This document shows, in pieces, positions 23,641 through 36,729 of a stretch of DNA of 64,000 bases. A model generated the notes under the pieces. It was not told the origin of the DNA. It searched no databases and saw nothing but the letters and a program-made list of their open reading frames with translations. Position numbers and translations under genes: made by a program. The first letter of the stretch is position 1, and the number at the start of each line of letters is the position of its first letter. The DNA lies in assembly GCA_946699065.1 (NCBI GenBank), contig CAMPDV010000705.1, positions 115,685-179,684 of the forward strand, in the 5' to 3' direction. The stretch is from Loxodes magnus. Taxonomy: Eukaryota > Ciliophora > Karyorelictea > Loxodida > Loxodidae.

Positions 23641-24625
23641 TACTTTACTTTAAAAAGGTCATTGGAATATAATTCTTATTGATTTATTTTCCATAAAACT
23701 TGTAAAAAACTTAATGAATTTCAAAATAAAATAAAATATATAATCATAAAGCAAATTTCAATTAATTAAATTAAATTATCATTATTTTTAATTTTTATAA
23801 TAGAAATAATTTAATTAAAAATTACTTGGAATTTGAAATTAAAAAACATATAGTATAAGTGAAGTTAACCATTAAACTATTCAGTGTATATTATTTAGCA
23901 TTTATTATAAAATGTAAAGTTTATTAATTGTGGTACCTTTCCATTTTAAGGAAATTGCTACTAAAAAATATATATAAGCTTTCTATTTTTAAACAAACTA
24001 ATTAAGTGCAAAATAAGTTAGTTGAAAAGCAAATAATTTTAACTTGATTTATTCCTTAAATTTAGTTATATTTCATAAAAAGAAAGTATTTTTAAATTTT
24101 ATATTTTTAGCTTGATTTAAAGTAGATAATTAAATTTAGATATTTATGCTATGTTTAGCTTGTTTGGTTAAAAACATAATGTATTAATTGATAACTGTAG
24201 TTATTTATTTAAATATAAAATAAGTTATATTTTATGGAGAGAACTTTTGCAAGCAGATTTAAATAAAATAATTACTTTAAATAAATAAAAAATTAGATTA
24301 ATATTTCTAATTTCATATTAATATATTAAGTAAATCTATTAATCTTAGAAATTTATCCAGTATTTTATATATTTCATATTATCATCTTTAACTTACAATT
24401 ATTAAAATTACAAGGGGATCTTATATAATTTTTTAATATTTTATCTAACTGAAAATCTTATATTTTAATTACAATAGTTAGAAGAAATAAAATTATAAAC
24501 AATAATAAAGTTTAAATTTAGAATTTCTAGAATTTTTTCTGTCTAAATTATTTTATAAATCTATCTGTTTTATTAAAAACCCTAATTGATCGCATTGAAT
24601 TTTGTTAAGCTGATTAAACAATGTA

Positions 24626-25795
24626 TCAGATTAAATAATAAGAACTAATTAATTAATTTTAATTAAATTTACAATTTTAAACTAAGATTATTATTTTTGT
24701 AATTATCTTCTTTATATAAATTTAAAATAATTTAAATTCAAAGTTATAAAAAAAGTTATATAAGTAACTTACAACTTTATAAGTAATTTTTAAATAAAAT
24801 AAATATTTTTAATATTATTAAAATATCAATATAAAATAATTATTAGAAGTATCATTTTTATTTATTAACTACATTTATTTCTATTATAATTATATATTTT
24901 ATTTCAAGTATCTTTAGATTTAATTTACTTTAATATAAATAATTATTTATTTTATTTAGCATAAATATAATTTTACTAATATTTATTTTATATATCTCTA
25001 GTAAATATTATATTTATTAATGTTTGCTTTAAAAGAAAAAGATTAAAAAATATTAAGATAGTGTTCATTTTTTAGAAATAAATTTAATTTTGTATCTCGA
25101 TAAAGTGTTTTATAAATAAGAAAAATATATAAAATTTTAAAATTATTATTTTATAGAAAAAGAATAATTTTTATCCAACCAGAAAGGTACTAATTTAAAC
25201 AGAAATAATTGAACTGGGTTTTTAAGTCTTTCGTTTAATAAAATAATTTTAACTTTAACATTTAAAGAAATAAATATCTAATTTTTACTTTTTAAAAGGA
25301 ATTTAACTTGTAAATATTTAAGATTATCTTATTTTATGTTATTTATTTAAAAAAATGTTTTTAAAGAGATGTTTACTATAATATTTAAGAATAGATAAAT
25401 TAAAATATAATTGGTTTATTATTTGTAAATATATTTGAATATAAGATTTACTATTATTAAGATTAAACTTTTTACTTAGAATTAAATGTATTTTTATATT
25501 TTTAATATTGAATGTTTCTTATAAAATATTTATGAAAAGCAAGTTTATTTTTAAAATGTTAAAGTATATAAAAGTCATAGAAATGATATTTCTCATTTTA
25601 TAACAGTTCGTTTGTCTTTTTGTATTTATTGATATAAATATTTGATAACTTTAGGTTGGAATTTTTATTAAGTATTTTATTAAATTGATACAATAAGTGT
25701 TTTTTATTGATAGCTCTATAATTAACAATAACTGATTTGATTAAAAAGTTTGGTTCTAAATAGATGATTACTTTCTGGCATAATTTTGATAACAT
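24626..25795 (-). CDS. 389-codon TGA-free ORF of unknown function
   Basis: ATG (25795) to TGA (24626-24628) without any internal TGA in 389 codons, using TAA/TAG freely as Gln. Starts MLSKLCQKVIIYLEPNFLIK. Composition is Lys/Asn/Ile/Leu/Tyr/Phe-rich, with a Ser-Gly-Trp(TGG) near the middle. It is in one of the most AT-rich parts of the window, so composition bias cannot be excluded. The first 65 codons are identical to an ORF at 63423-63620 on the other strand, in the right arm of the inverted repeat. No domain recognised. Confidence 0.5.
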
Positions 25796-26904
25796 ATTTG
25801 ATATTTAATGAAATTAATTTTATTAATTTGTTAAGGTTAATTTTTTATTAATAATTAAATTTTAGATATTTGATTCTTAAGAAAGCTAAATTATTTTAAG
25901 CATGTAAATAAATTTAATGATGTACTGAAATAATAATATTTTTATAAAATTTCTGTTTTATTTAATTAATTGTACTTAAAAAGTATATATTTTTAATATC
26001 TTTATTTATTAAAAAGCAACATTTTAATTTATCTATTTTTCATTTTACTTTGCATAAAAAATAAATAAATATTAAATTATTTAATTAATCAAACTAATTT
26101 ATTAATAGTAAATTAAAATTTAAAATTATTACTTTATCAAATTATCAAATCATTCACAATCAAGTTAAAAATCATTCTTTAAACCAACTACTAACTTAAT
26201 AATTCATCATATATTTTTAACACCTAATACATTTTTATTTTACTAATCATCCATTTTTTACATACATTTTAAAATATTTAATCCTTAATTATAAAACTAA
26301 CCATTAACTTAAATACTTATTTGTATATATTACTTTTTTAAATTATAAATAGTTCTATTTTATTATCATTATATTTATAAATCAATTTACTTAGAAAATT
26401 TTTATTTTCTTACCATTTATTTTATTAATTATCAGTATAACTTTTATCTTTATTCTAACCTAATATTTTCATTTTATAAATGTAAGGAATAAATTTCCTA
26501 TTATTACTTTATGCTAATTTTTTATATTTATATAATATCTTATAGTTTTACATTAATTTTATAACATATTTAAGATAAGTGCTTTATAACTAGATTTAAT
26601 AAAAACTATATTTTTTTATTTCAAGCTCAGGAACTTGAATTTCATAAAGAAGATCTAATCTATTTTTTAATTAAATGTTTTTATCTTCAAGCTATCTACA
26701 AACTTTATGGTAAATTTACTAATAAGTTAAAAGATTTATTTAATAACAAAAATACTTACTAAATAAAATTTTTCTCTTGTTAATTTATTTTAACTTATGC
26801 TGCCATATTTAATAATTTTATTTTTTAAGATTTAATTTTTTCATAATCCAATAAACATTTAATTTTATTTTAAAGGGAAATTTTATATAATAATTATAAA
26901 AAAA

Positions 26905-27834
26905 ATGAGTGAGTCACAAAAATAACTGATTCAAATATTATTTTTAAGAAAGCTTATTAGAAACTCTCATTAATACTATAGTGATAGATTATTCGCTAAG
27001 TTTGGACTAGGGGTTATGAAATATGAAATAAGTTCCAATCTTAAGATAATTCATTTTCATAATATTTCTACCATTAAAAATAATTCCAAATTAACCTATA
27101 AAATTAATAAAAATAATTTCGAAAGCAATTAAATAAATATCTAACTGACACCTTATTGTTCATAAATAGAGTAGTTAAATAATAATAAATTAATAATATC
27201 AGGTGGTTCTAAAGATTTATCTTAAAGATTCATGATTCATGAAGAAAATTAAAATAATAAAGAGTTTTCAATGAAATATTAAAGGCGTTTTCATAGAACA
27301 AACTTTAACAAAAAACATCTTATTTATATTATTTCAGGAATTTAATCTGAAAAAGATTAAAATTAAGATTAACCAGCATGTGAAGTTTTTAACTTTAGAA
27401 CTTAAAGTTTTACTGAATTATAACCAATAAATCATTCAGTTTAATGTTTTGGATGCGATTAATACAATTCTAAGCTTTACGTTTTCGGTGGATTTAATTT
27501 AAAATAAGATAAATTAAAAGACATAATTCAAGTATATGATTGCTAACAAAATATATGAACAAATAGTTAACTTAAGTTAGATAAGCAGGCTATGACATCA
27601 GCCTCATTTATTCCTCTTTTAAAGTCATTTCTGATATATAGAAACTTTTTTTCTAATTTTGATACTTTTTTATATGATTTAAAAACAATTCTTAAGAATG
27701 GAGATATATTTCCTAAAGGTAGCGCCTGCTTTACATAACCTATTTCAGGTAGAAATAAAGTTTTTCAGTTTAGTTAATAAAGCTAATTATTTATTTATGA
27801 TTTGAATATTGGAAAGTGGAGAGAAATAGTTAAT
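26905..27834 (+). CDS. Kelch-repeat protein, copy 5
   Basis: Open for more than 305 codons from MSESQKQLIQILFLRKLIR. The only internal TGA is codon 218 (27556-27558), in Gln-Gln-Asn-Ile-TGA-Thr-Asn-Ser, the kelch Trp. A preceding Lys-Leu-Tyr-Val-Phe-Gly-Gly strand is intact, and the last strand uses TGG. As in copy 4, the terminal stop is shifted out of frame by a missing T; the end given is the homologous position. Partner of copy 11 in the large inverted repeat, but in better shape. Confidence 0.78.
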
Positions 27835-28139
27835 GAGTAAACTTAAAACTAAAAAATATAATTAAATTTACATAAATTAAATACTTTAATACTTTATTTT
27901 AGTTTAAAACATAATCAACTTTTATTATTTTTTAGTTACTAGCATTTATTCTCTATAATATTTTATATTTATTTTATATATCTTTTTTTTATGGCTTTTT
28001 TAATTAAAAAGAAACTATTCTTAAATATTGAATTAAAAAAATAAACTAGTTATTGTCATAGGAAAGAAAATATTTAGATTAAAAAAATAAAATAGAATGA
28101 TTATCTTTCTATTTATAAGTAAAAAATCTAAATTTAACA

Positions 28140-28830
28140 AAAGTATAAATTTTGCTGATGAATGAAGAAAATTTAAAATATTGTGTAAATATTACTATCG
28201 TTAACTAGTTTAAAAAATTATTTACGAACTACATGAGTTAATAAAACGGAAAATATACTTAATCTTCGAAGAAAGACATATAAGTAAGTAAATAAAAAGC
28301 TTTTTAATTGTAATAGAGTAATTAACTTTATTGTCAAAATAAACTAAATTTTATTTAGGAAAATAATTTCAGTAAATAAAAAAATATTAAAAGAATATTT
28401 AAAAAATTAATTTGAAAGTAGGAATATAATTGCAATATTTGATGTAAAATGATTGAAAAAAATGTAATTAAATAAATTTAGAAATAGATAAAATAAAAAA
28501 ATTATTATAAAAATAAATTTCAAGAGTTTAAGGAAAAGAAATTTTATAATTGTAAATCGGTCTAGCAGATAGATAAGAATTTTAGATGTTTTTGAGTTGA
28601 AAAAAACAAAAGATTAAGAATTTAGATAAAATAAAAAAACAATGAAACAAAATAATGGTAACTAATAATAAGATTTTTTCACTATGTTGTGCATCCTATG
28701 ATATTTGATGTAAAAAACTTATAAAAACCTATTTACTAGCAAGATGAATAAATAATTGAACAAAAGATTTCCAAGAATTAGTTGATTTAAAAAAATAATT
28801 TAAAGATACTATAATTTGCTATAAGTATTA
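28140..28830 (+). repeat. Conserved block downstream of kelch copy 5
   Basis: Reverse-complement of 60.5-61.2 and 38.8-39.7 kb (the latter split by a short element). On the + strand short coiled-coil-like peptides appear (Arg-Lys-Thr-Tyr-Lys-Gln-Val-Asn), homologous to the 33-kb block, but TGA and frame changes interrupt them. Confidence 0.55.
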
Positions 28831-28839
28831 AAAAAACTT

Positions 28840-31680
28840 CATATTAAATACGGATTTTATTGCTTTTTATTTTTTGTGTTTATTTAAAACTAAAATATTT
28901 TAAATAGCTAAACTTATTTATATCTAGATATAAAGAAATTTATAATTTGTTATTTATCCTTTAATATCAAATTGCTATATACGAAAAAATTAAAATTTAT
29001 AATGATAAAGCATTTATTTAAGTAAAACTTATTTTATAAAAAGATAAATAAATAGATGATTATATCTATTTGCATAAAATTGAAGATCTAGAAATATGAG
29101 ATATAGCTATAAAATTAAAATTATAAATATTAAAAAAATGTAATTAAATATTAAAGCAAAGAGTATCATTATACAATCTTAATTTAATCCATAAAAAATT
29201 AATGATTTGAACAAGAAAATTCTTTAAATATCAAACTAAAAATAATAATTAAAAAGAAAGAAAATATTTGAATATTAATAGAATAAAACTTTATTTAAGA
29301 ATAGAAAAATTAGATTTAGGAATTTAAATTAAAAATTATTTATCTTTTAATTTAATAAATAAGGCTAATTTTGACTATTAGATATTATTTTTATTAGAAA
29401 ATTTCTAAAATAAGAAATAATAAATTAATATAGGAAGATAATCTACAGCTAAATCTTCAAGAGTTGTTCCTCTTTCTACAGAAGGTAATGTATGAATTAC
29501 AAAATTTAATCTATTTTAATATCTATTAAGCATTCAAATAATGTGTTAAGTTATTTCAGGAATAAACTTATATTTAAATGTTATTTTCTAGTAATAAAAT
29601 TTATAATTTTGACTTAAAAAGATATTTCACTTTGATAGAAGCTATCAAGATTAAATATAAGATTATGCTAATTAGAATATTTTTTCTAAATGTGACTCTC
29701 TATAATTTAAAATATTTAAAGTAATTTTTTATTTATCTGTTCATTTATAAGTAAAGCATTCTAAGTTTGCAATTTAAATCTTCATATATATTATTACTTA
29801 TTATCTTAAATATATTATGGGAAAATTATTGTATTCATATAAATTTTAGCTAATGTTAAATTTAAGGATATTATCACAAAATCTGAACTAAAAAAATTTT
29901 TGGACTGTAGTTTGAAATCTACAATCTTTAATAATGGAACTTGATTAATTTTAGTTTTTTAATAGGATAACTTAAATACCAGCTAGAAATCTTAAAATAG
30001 AAGTGTCAGTTGAAAGTAAGGCTCTCACTTTTAATAGTTAGACAATCTTTTTAAATAAAGTATAAAGGTTTTTTATTAATTTACCTGATTAATATTCTAT
30101 CCTATACTTGTTATACTTTTAATTATAATAAAATTAAAAAATCTTGCTCTAAATTATTGACATTACTTTAAAATAAAGAAGCTATATATTACTTTAGGGA
30201 AGAAAGTTAGAATTTTATAATTATTAGTTTGGCTATAAGAAAAGTGAATCAAGTATTTTCTTTTAAACATATTTAACGAATCTCAATAAATAGAGACTAA
30301 GCTTTCAGTTATAAATAAAAATCAATCAAGATTCTTAGAAATTGTACTTTATCTAATTTGAACAACTGCTATTATTAAAGCATTAAAATTAAAACTTTAA
30401 ATCATTTAATCTTAACTTTCAGATACTTTAGAGATCTTAATTACTGGATTTTTAAATCCAAATCTACAGTAATCTTAATAGAGAACAAAAAATGTTAGTA
30501 TTAAAAAAAATTAGATACTTAGTAAGAAACTGCAGATTTTTCAAAAGTAAATAAAGACTGGAAGTAAAAAGCAAATTAATATTTAACTTTCAATGGAAAA
30601 TTATATAAAAGAAAATAATTTTAAAGCACTTAATTATTATAAATAGTGATATACGAAAATAAAGTAAAAAAATCTATTTGGAGATAAATTGAGTAAGATA
30701 TGCTAATATATCAAGATAAAGAATATCTGAAAAGTTGTAAAATGTTTAATAATTTAGCATTAATTAAATAAAAAGGATTTTAACTTATTTCTTTATTAAA
30801 CTATTAAATTGTTTAAGTTTTATATTAGATATGAGAACAAAATAGTTTTGATATTGGCAATTCTTATTAATTATTGATATATTGGTGTAACATAATTTAT
30901 TTAATAAACTTTTTTATATAGAAGAAGATATGATATAAAATATATAAATATTTAGGACTAAATGTAATAATTAATTAGTTTCTTATATATAATGTTCATA
31001 GTTTAAATTTTAATGTTTATAATTTATTTTCTTAAATTAATATTATTTTAATTATAAATTATTCAATTTATAATTATTAATTTTGTCTTCTCTATGCGAT
31101 TGATGCTTTCTAATATCTTTATCTTTAAAAATTATTTCCTAAAGCTTTTTAACACTTCCTTATATAATTTAAAGCTTTATTTACTATAATTTTTGATAGA
31201 TTTACTGAATTTTTAAGACGTTTAAGTGCTTAATTAATAATATTTGAATTAATTGAATGATAGAGATTTGAAAATGTAAACAAATTAAGAACTAGAAGCA
31301 TGAAATTGTAAGAATGTAAATAATGTTTGGTTTTAATAATAAATATATAATAAATTAAAGCTTTATTTAACTGTTTATATTTAAATTAATATACTATACC
31401 ACTTTCCTATACTACTTAATTTTAATTTAAAACTTTTTTATTTAAGTACATCACATTATATATTTTTATTTCTTTTTCTATAAAGTAATATAAATATTAA
31501 ATCAATTAATAGCTTAAAAAACATACCTAATGCTAAAATTAAGATAATAATATTTACTATAACAAGTAATATTTACTGCAAAGCTAAAATTTATAAATAC
31601 AATATTTTAATTGTAATAAGTAAACCTTCTTATTTTTTATTTATATTCATCTTTATATTTATCTACTTTTTTTTATTACA
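28840..31680. other. AT-rich DNA, mostly featureless
   Basis: 28840-29050 pairs in reverse with 38.53-38.75 kb. Around 30380-30490 the + strand shows LRR-like spacing (Leu-x-x-Leu-x-Ile) but no sustained frame. No further gene supported. Confidence 0.35.
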
Positions 31681-31689
31681 TATTCAATT

Positions 31690-32045
31690 TTAAATACGCT
31701 GCAAAGCCCTCGGATGCTGCTTAGAGGCTCACCAAGGCAACAAAAAAATGAGCGCAGACGGAGGATAAGTCGGAAGAAGAGAAACCAATAACAAGAGAAG
31801 GAAGATGAGACAAGCTGGATTACTCTGAATACCAGGAGGAGACTTTCTTCATTATAGGTTGGAGAAATATACCCGTAATCACATATTGTATCCTATGCTT
31901 TGGAAGGAAAATTACAGGGACGTACCGCAGGAAGAGAAAACAAGATAGAAAGACCAATAAAATATTTTTTGCGACATTAAATAAAATTAATTTAAAGAGC
32001 TGCACACCAACGAGAGTGGTACGCGCTCTATAATAGAATTTATCT
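31690..32045 (+). mobile_element. 5'-truncated retrotransposon 3' end
   Basis: GC-richer island starting at TACGCTGCAAAGCCC, with one copy of the 3' UTR unit (CTTCATTATAGGTTGG..., related to 7048 and 7208), then the hairpin AGAGCTGCACACC...GCGCTCTATAAT (31994-32030) and an ATTT-type tail. On + it could encode a short Glu/Lys-rich peptide. Truncation at the 5' end is typical of target-primed insertion. A target duplication is not clear. Confidence 0.65.
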
Positions 32046-32403
32046 ATTTATTTAAAATTAAGAAATAAAATTAATTATTAAGCATTTCAATTTATAAAAA
32101 TAACAGATTTCCCTTTAAAATGTAGGATACTAATATTTCAATAAGAAGATCTATCTGTCTAATAAATTTAAGGTTTTTAATTATAAATGTTCTTAAAGCT
32201 TTAAGGTAAGTTTTAGTAAGATAAATAGTATTATTAAATACAAAATAATTCTTATTTTTTAAACTTTTTATATTATAAAATTATTTAAAATATATTCTCA
32301 TTTTTTAATTTTTATTCATGTTACTATTTTTTAATTATTAATAAACATTAAATTATGAGCATTTGTTTAAAAAGTAAATTATGTCTAAGAATTATAAAAA
32401 TAA

Positions 32404-32830
32404 AATGAATGAGTCACAAAAATAACTGACTCAAATATTATTTTTAAGAAAGTTTAATAGGAACTCTTTTAATACTATAATGATAGAATATTTGCAAAGT
32501 TTGGTATAGGAGTAATTAAGTTTGAAATATGTTCCAATCTCAAACTGTCTCAAATTAAAAATATTTCTACCATTTAGAAAAATTCTAGAATAACCTATAA
32601 AGTTAATAAAAATTAATTTGAAAATCATTAAAAAATTATCTAACATACATCTATCTGTTCATAAATAGAGTAGATAATTATAATATTTTAATAGTATCAG
32701 GCGGTATGGATAATTAATCTAATGATTTATTATTCATGGAAAAATAAAAAACAAGGAGTTTTTAATGATAAGTAAAAGATATCTTCATAGAACACGATTT
32801 AACTAAGAGATTCTTATTTATATTTTATCA
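32404..32830 (+). pseudogene. Kelch-repeat gene, copy 6, truncated
   Basis: Begins MNESQKQLTQILFLRKFNR and follows the family to about codon 140 (His-Arg-Thr-Arg-Phe), then homology stops abruptly and gives way to unique GC-richer DNA. The C-terminal kelch strands are absent. Confidence 0.7.
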
Positions 32831-32839
32831 ACAACTAAG

Positions 32840-33210
32840 AAAGAGATATTCTAACTTAATGTTATAATCAGTGTGGAGGCTAGAACCAACTGAAATTAAT
32901 AAAAGAAAAAGCTCAATTTCAGTAATTAAAGCTAGCAAATTAAATTCTTCAAAAATTATAATTGAACTCAGACATTACTTTTCCAATCCGTCCAGCTCTT
33001 TCCAAGATCAGTGATATGTGAAGGTAAGAAAACTCTAAAATTCGGACTTTAGAACATGATTGATCAAGCTCCGATAATAAATTATTAACAAGACATTAAT
33101 ATCACTAGAGAGAACCCTCGAATAACCTAGGCTTATCTCTATGAGTCCGTTTTCTTTTATTCGTGATGACATCTAATACAAATTTACTCGTAAGGAAGTA
33201 TATACTGAGA
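32840..33210. other. Unique GC-richer insertion next to truncated kelch copy
   Basis: About 370 bp with words such as CCGTCCAGCTCTTTCCAAG and AACCCTCGAATAACCTAGGC, unlike anything else in the window. It sits exactly where kelch copy 6 breaks off. No ORF of note, no tail or hairpin recognised; an old transposon relic or translocated piece. Confidence 0.4.
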
Positions 33211-33251
33211 CTGATTACCTATAATCTAATAATTCTTAAATACCATATTTA

Positions 33252-34000
33252 TCATATAATATTTAAGAACCTATAATATGCTTAAATTATTCTTTTGATA
33301 TTAAAGTCAGGAAATATTTGAAAACATTCCTTCTTAACTTTATTATTCAGCTTGCTTATGGACAGGTTAATTATAAGGGTTTCCCATACAATGTTCAATA
33401 AGATATCATAACATATTGAAAAGTCTTCTTCACCATTTACCGAAGATATTGTACATTGTTTTTAAATTTCATCTAATTTCTTATTCTTTTATTTTCTTTT
33501 AGCTCCAAAACATCTTGCGATTCCTATCGTATACCAAACTGAACTACAGTTATAATATTTATTTCTTGAGTTTTCTTGCAATTTAATTGAATTATAATTT
33601 CTTATTTACCTATTTTTCAGAATAGTTGACTACTTTAATTATGATTATTCTACATTCATTTAATTTAATTCTTCAATATTATTCAAACATTAGAAATATA
33701 TTTATAAATGTTCTTTTATTCTTAATTATTTATTGTAGCTATCTTCTTTTATAAATTTTAGTTGATTCTAGCAAGTATATTACTCTATAGCGTCAAATAT
33801 CTTTTTCTTTGCTTAATACTTATATCGAAGATTAGTATTATTTCTGTTTATTCCCTCCCTAAAGTTTAAAAATTAGTTTCTAAAATAATTAGCAATAATA
33901 CTATTTACTAAATACTTAATTTTTTAGCATTCTTCAACAATTTTTATACTTTTTATTAATGTATTTTCCCTAATTAAAAGAATAAAGTAATCTTTAAATT
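33252..34000 (-). CDS. Coiled-coil ORF downstream of kelch copy 7
   Basis: A TGA-free frame of about 250 codons ending at TGA 33252-33254; the start is not fixed. A coiled-coil half (Ile-Glu-Glu-Leu-Asn-Gln region) is followed by a Cys-containing C-terminal part (Tyr-Asn-Cys-Ser-Ser-Val-Trp, Arg-Cys-Phe-Gly). It shares the Thr-Cys-Gln-Asn-Gln-Leu-Lys-Phe-x-Lys-Glu block with the copy at 1.3 kb. This is the best-preserved version of the conserved downstream block and argues that the block encodes protein, either as a separate gene or as the distal part of the kelch gene beyond an intron. Confidence 0.5.
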
Positions 34001-34280
34001 TTATTTTTTAAATTTAAACTTTTGCTTAAATAAATCTTAAACCCAGTTATAAATTTTTAATTTTCTTAAATATTAATATTTGAGATTAATTAATTTTTTA
34101 CTAAAAAAGTATATGAAAAATAAAAGTAACAAGAATGAAAGAAAATATAAAACAGATCAGAGAATAAATATTAGTAACCGTATAAAAATAATAAAAGCCA
34201 AGCATATGCTTTAAACTTAATTAAGATATTATAATATATAATTTATTAAGTAAATTTACTTAATTGTAATTATAAGTTTT

Positions 34281-35213
34281 TCATTAAACTAATTCTTTCC
34301 ACTTTCCAATATTCAAATCATAACTAAATAACTTACCCAATTTACTAAACTGAAAAACTTTGCTTCTGCTAAAATTTGGCTGTGTAAAAGAGATACCCTC
34401 TTAAGGAAATAATTCTCCATTCTTGAATATTGCTTTAAGATCAAATAATAAAGTGTCTAAGCCAAAATATAAGTTTCTATAAATAAGAAATGACTTTTAG
34501 CAAGGAATAAATATGGCTGATGTCGCTGATTTTTTTTCCAATTTGAGTTAACTATCTGTTCATATGTTTTATTAGCAATCATATATTTGAATTATATCTT
34601 TTGATTGCTTGTCTTAAAATTTATATCCTCCAAAGACATAAAGTTTAGAAACATATACATCACATCCAAAAAAATTAACGGGACAGTTTATTGGTTAGAT
34701 TTCACTAAAATTTTAATTTTTTAAGTTAAATATTTCACATGTTAGTTAATCTTAATTTTAATCTTTTTCAGATGACCTCCCTGATATAATATAAATATGA
34801 TTTTTTTTGTTAAATCTTGTTCTATGAAAATGTCTTTAGTATTTCATTGAAAACTCTTAATCTTTTTTATTTGTTTCATGGATTAAAAATTTTAAAGAGC
34901 AATTTTATAAGCCACCTGATATTATTAATTTATTATAATTTATCTACTCTATTTATGAACAATAAGGTGTCAGTTAAATATTTATTTAATTACTTTCAAA
35001 CTAATTTTCATTAATTTTATAGGTTATTTTAGAATTTTTTTTAATGGTAGTAATGTTATGAATATGTTTCAGTTTAAGATTGGAACAAACTTCATATTTC
35101 ATAATCCCTATGCCAAACTTAGTGAATATTCTATCATTCTAATTTTAATGAGAACTTCTAATAATCTTTCTTAAAAATAATAGTTGAATCATTTATTTTT
35201 GTGACTCACTCAT
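34281..35213 (-). CDS. Kelch-repeat protein, copy 7
   Basis: Exactly 933 nt, as copy 1: MSESQKQMIQLLFLRKIIR to Gly-Lys-Trp-Lys-Glu-Leu-Val-Gln-TGA. The only internal TGA is codon 218 (34560-34562), again at the kelch Trp (Asn-Ile-TGA-Thr-Asp-Ser). The protein differs from copy 1 at many residues while keeping frame and length, which argues for past selection. The perfect palindrome ACGTAAATTTACGT lies 47 bp upstream. Confidence 0.8.
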
Positions 35214-35259
35214 TTTAGTTTTATAAGTATTAAATAAATTTACTTTTTAAACGAAATAC

Positions 35260-35273
35260 ACGTAAATTTACGT
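35260..35273. promoter_or_regulatory. ACGTAAATTTACGT palindrome upstream of kelch copy 7
   Basis: Perfect 14-bp palindrome at the same distance from the ATG as the box upstream of copy 1; see the entry at 2817. A dyad suggests binding by a dimer. Confidence 0.45.
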
Positions 35274-35579
35274 TTATTAATAATAAAATATGTTGAAAAA
35301 ATGAAAATGAAAATTATATATTTTAAAAAAAGAAAACACATTTTAAAATAAATTTGTTAAATAAAAAAGCTCTTTAAGTATTATTATTTGTATTTAATAG
35401 CACTTTCAAATTAATAAGAACACTTTGTTTAAGAAATAATAACGTATGAAGTAACAATATAGTGAATGAAGCTAATAATAAATATATTGTAATAATTTAG
35501 ATGTTTTAATTAGAACAAAGTTATAATAATATATAATTTATTTAAGCTAATTTTTTATTTTTCTAGTTTTGAGTTTACT

Positions 35580-36482
35580 TGTCAAATATTTTCTTCCATT
35601 TTCCTATATTCAAATCATTAATAAATAAATTACTAGTTTAACCTAACTAATAATTTCGTTTCTACTTAAAGCGGATTGAATAAAGCAGAAACTACCTTGA
35701 GGAAATATTTCTACATGCTTTAAAATAATTTTTTATTCAATTATAAAAGTTGAAATCTAGAATTCAGTTTCTAAATATAAGAAAGACTTTAGCAAGGAAT
35801 AAATATGGAATATGTCACAATTTTTTAATCTAATTTAAGTAAACTTTCTGTTCACATATATTATTAAATCTCATATATTTAAATTATATCTTTCTTTGAT
35901 AATCTTTAAGGGAACTTCCACCTAAAACTTAAAGCTTGGATTTATAATAAACACATCCAATTTCAAGCACTGAAAAGTTTATTGATTGTATTTCAACTAA
36001 AGTAAGCCCTCAATTTAAAAATTTCGCAACTAGGAATATCTCAATTTTAGTCAAATCAGAAAAAGATCCTGATATTTTAATTTTAAAACTTATTCTATGA
36101 TAGATTCTTTTGTTTATCATTGAAATATTTAATTTTTTTAATTATTTCATGTATCAAAATTTTTTTAGTTGGGCCTACGGTCCCATCTGAAGTTATTAAT
36201 GTATATTATTTATCAACTCAGGTTATGAAAAAAAAAGCTACTGTTAGATATTTATTTAGTTTCTTTAAAAATTATTTATTTAGCTTTATAGGTTATTTTA
36301 GACCATTCTAAATAGTAAAAACTTTATTAACATAAATTTACTTAAGAGATTATATTTTTTTTTCATATTTAATGACTCCTATTCAAATTTAGCGAACATT
36401 ATTTCATTTTAGCATTAAAGAGAGTTTCTAATAAACTTTCTTAAAAATAATAAATAAATAATTTATTTTGGGACTGATTCAT
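35580..36482 (-). pseudogene. Kelch-repeat gene, copy 8, strongly decayed
   Basis: Same start region (MNQSQNKL) and same order of blocks, but many indels. Codon equivalent 218 is TGA (ATG-TGA-ACA-GAA). Lies head-to-tail directly upstream of copy 7 on the same strand, about 370 bp apart, so these two form the only close tandem pair. Confidence 0.65.
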
Positions 36483-36729
36483 TTATTTTTATACTTGTAT
36501 ATAAAATTAGCTTTTTAAACAAAATACATGTAAATTTAAATTTATTACTAATAAAAATTGTAAATAATTGATTTATTAAAAAATTATAATATTTTAAAGA
36601 TTAATACAAACTTAAAATAAATATTTATCAGAAGTAATTCATTAATTTAAGTTATCTTAAATATTACTTTTTAACTTTTATAAGCGAATTTTATTTTGGG
36701 TTTAAAGAAATATCATTATTAAGTTTTTA

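Larger units (their letters stand above)
25217..28830. repeat. Left arm of large inverted repeat (partner 60.48-64.0 kb)
   Basis: 25217-26640 matches the reverse of 62.58-64.0 kb nearly perfectly (25598-25795 pairs with 63423-63620, centre about 44.61 kb). After a ~75-bp length difference the match continues through kelch copy 5 and its downstream block to about 28.83 kb. The right arm is cut by the window edge, so the repeat is longer than seen. Confidence 0.85.

Noticed and set aside
33130..33180. ATGAGTCCG near a second GATGA, resembling a hammerhead
   Set aside because: The first core half is CTATGA rather than CTGATGA, and no GAAA closes stem II.
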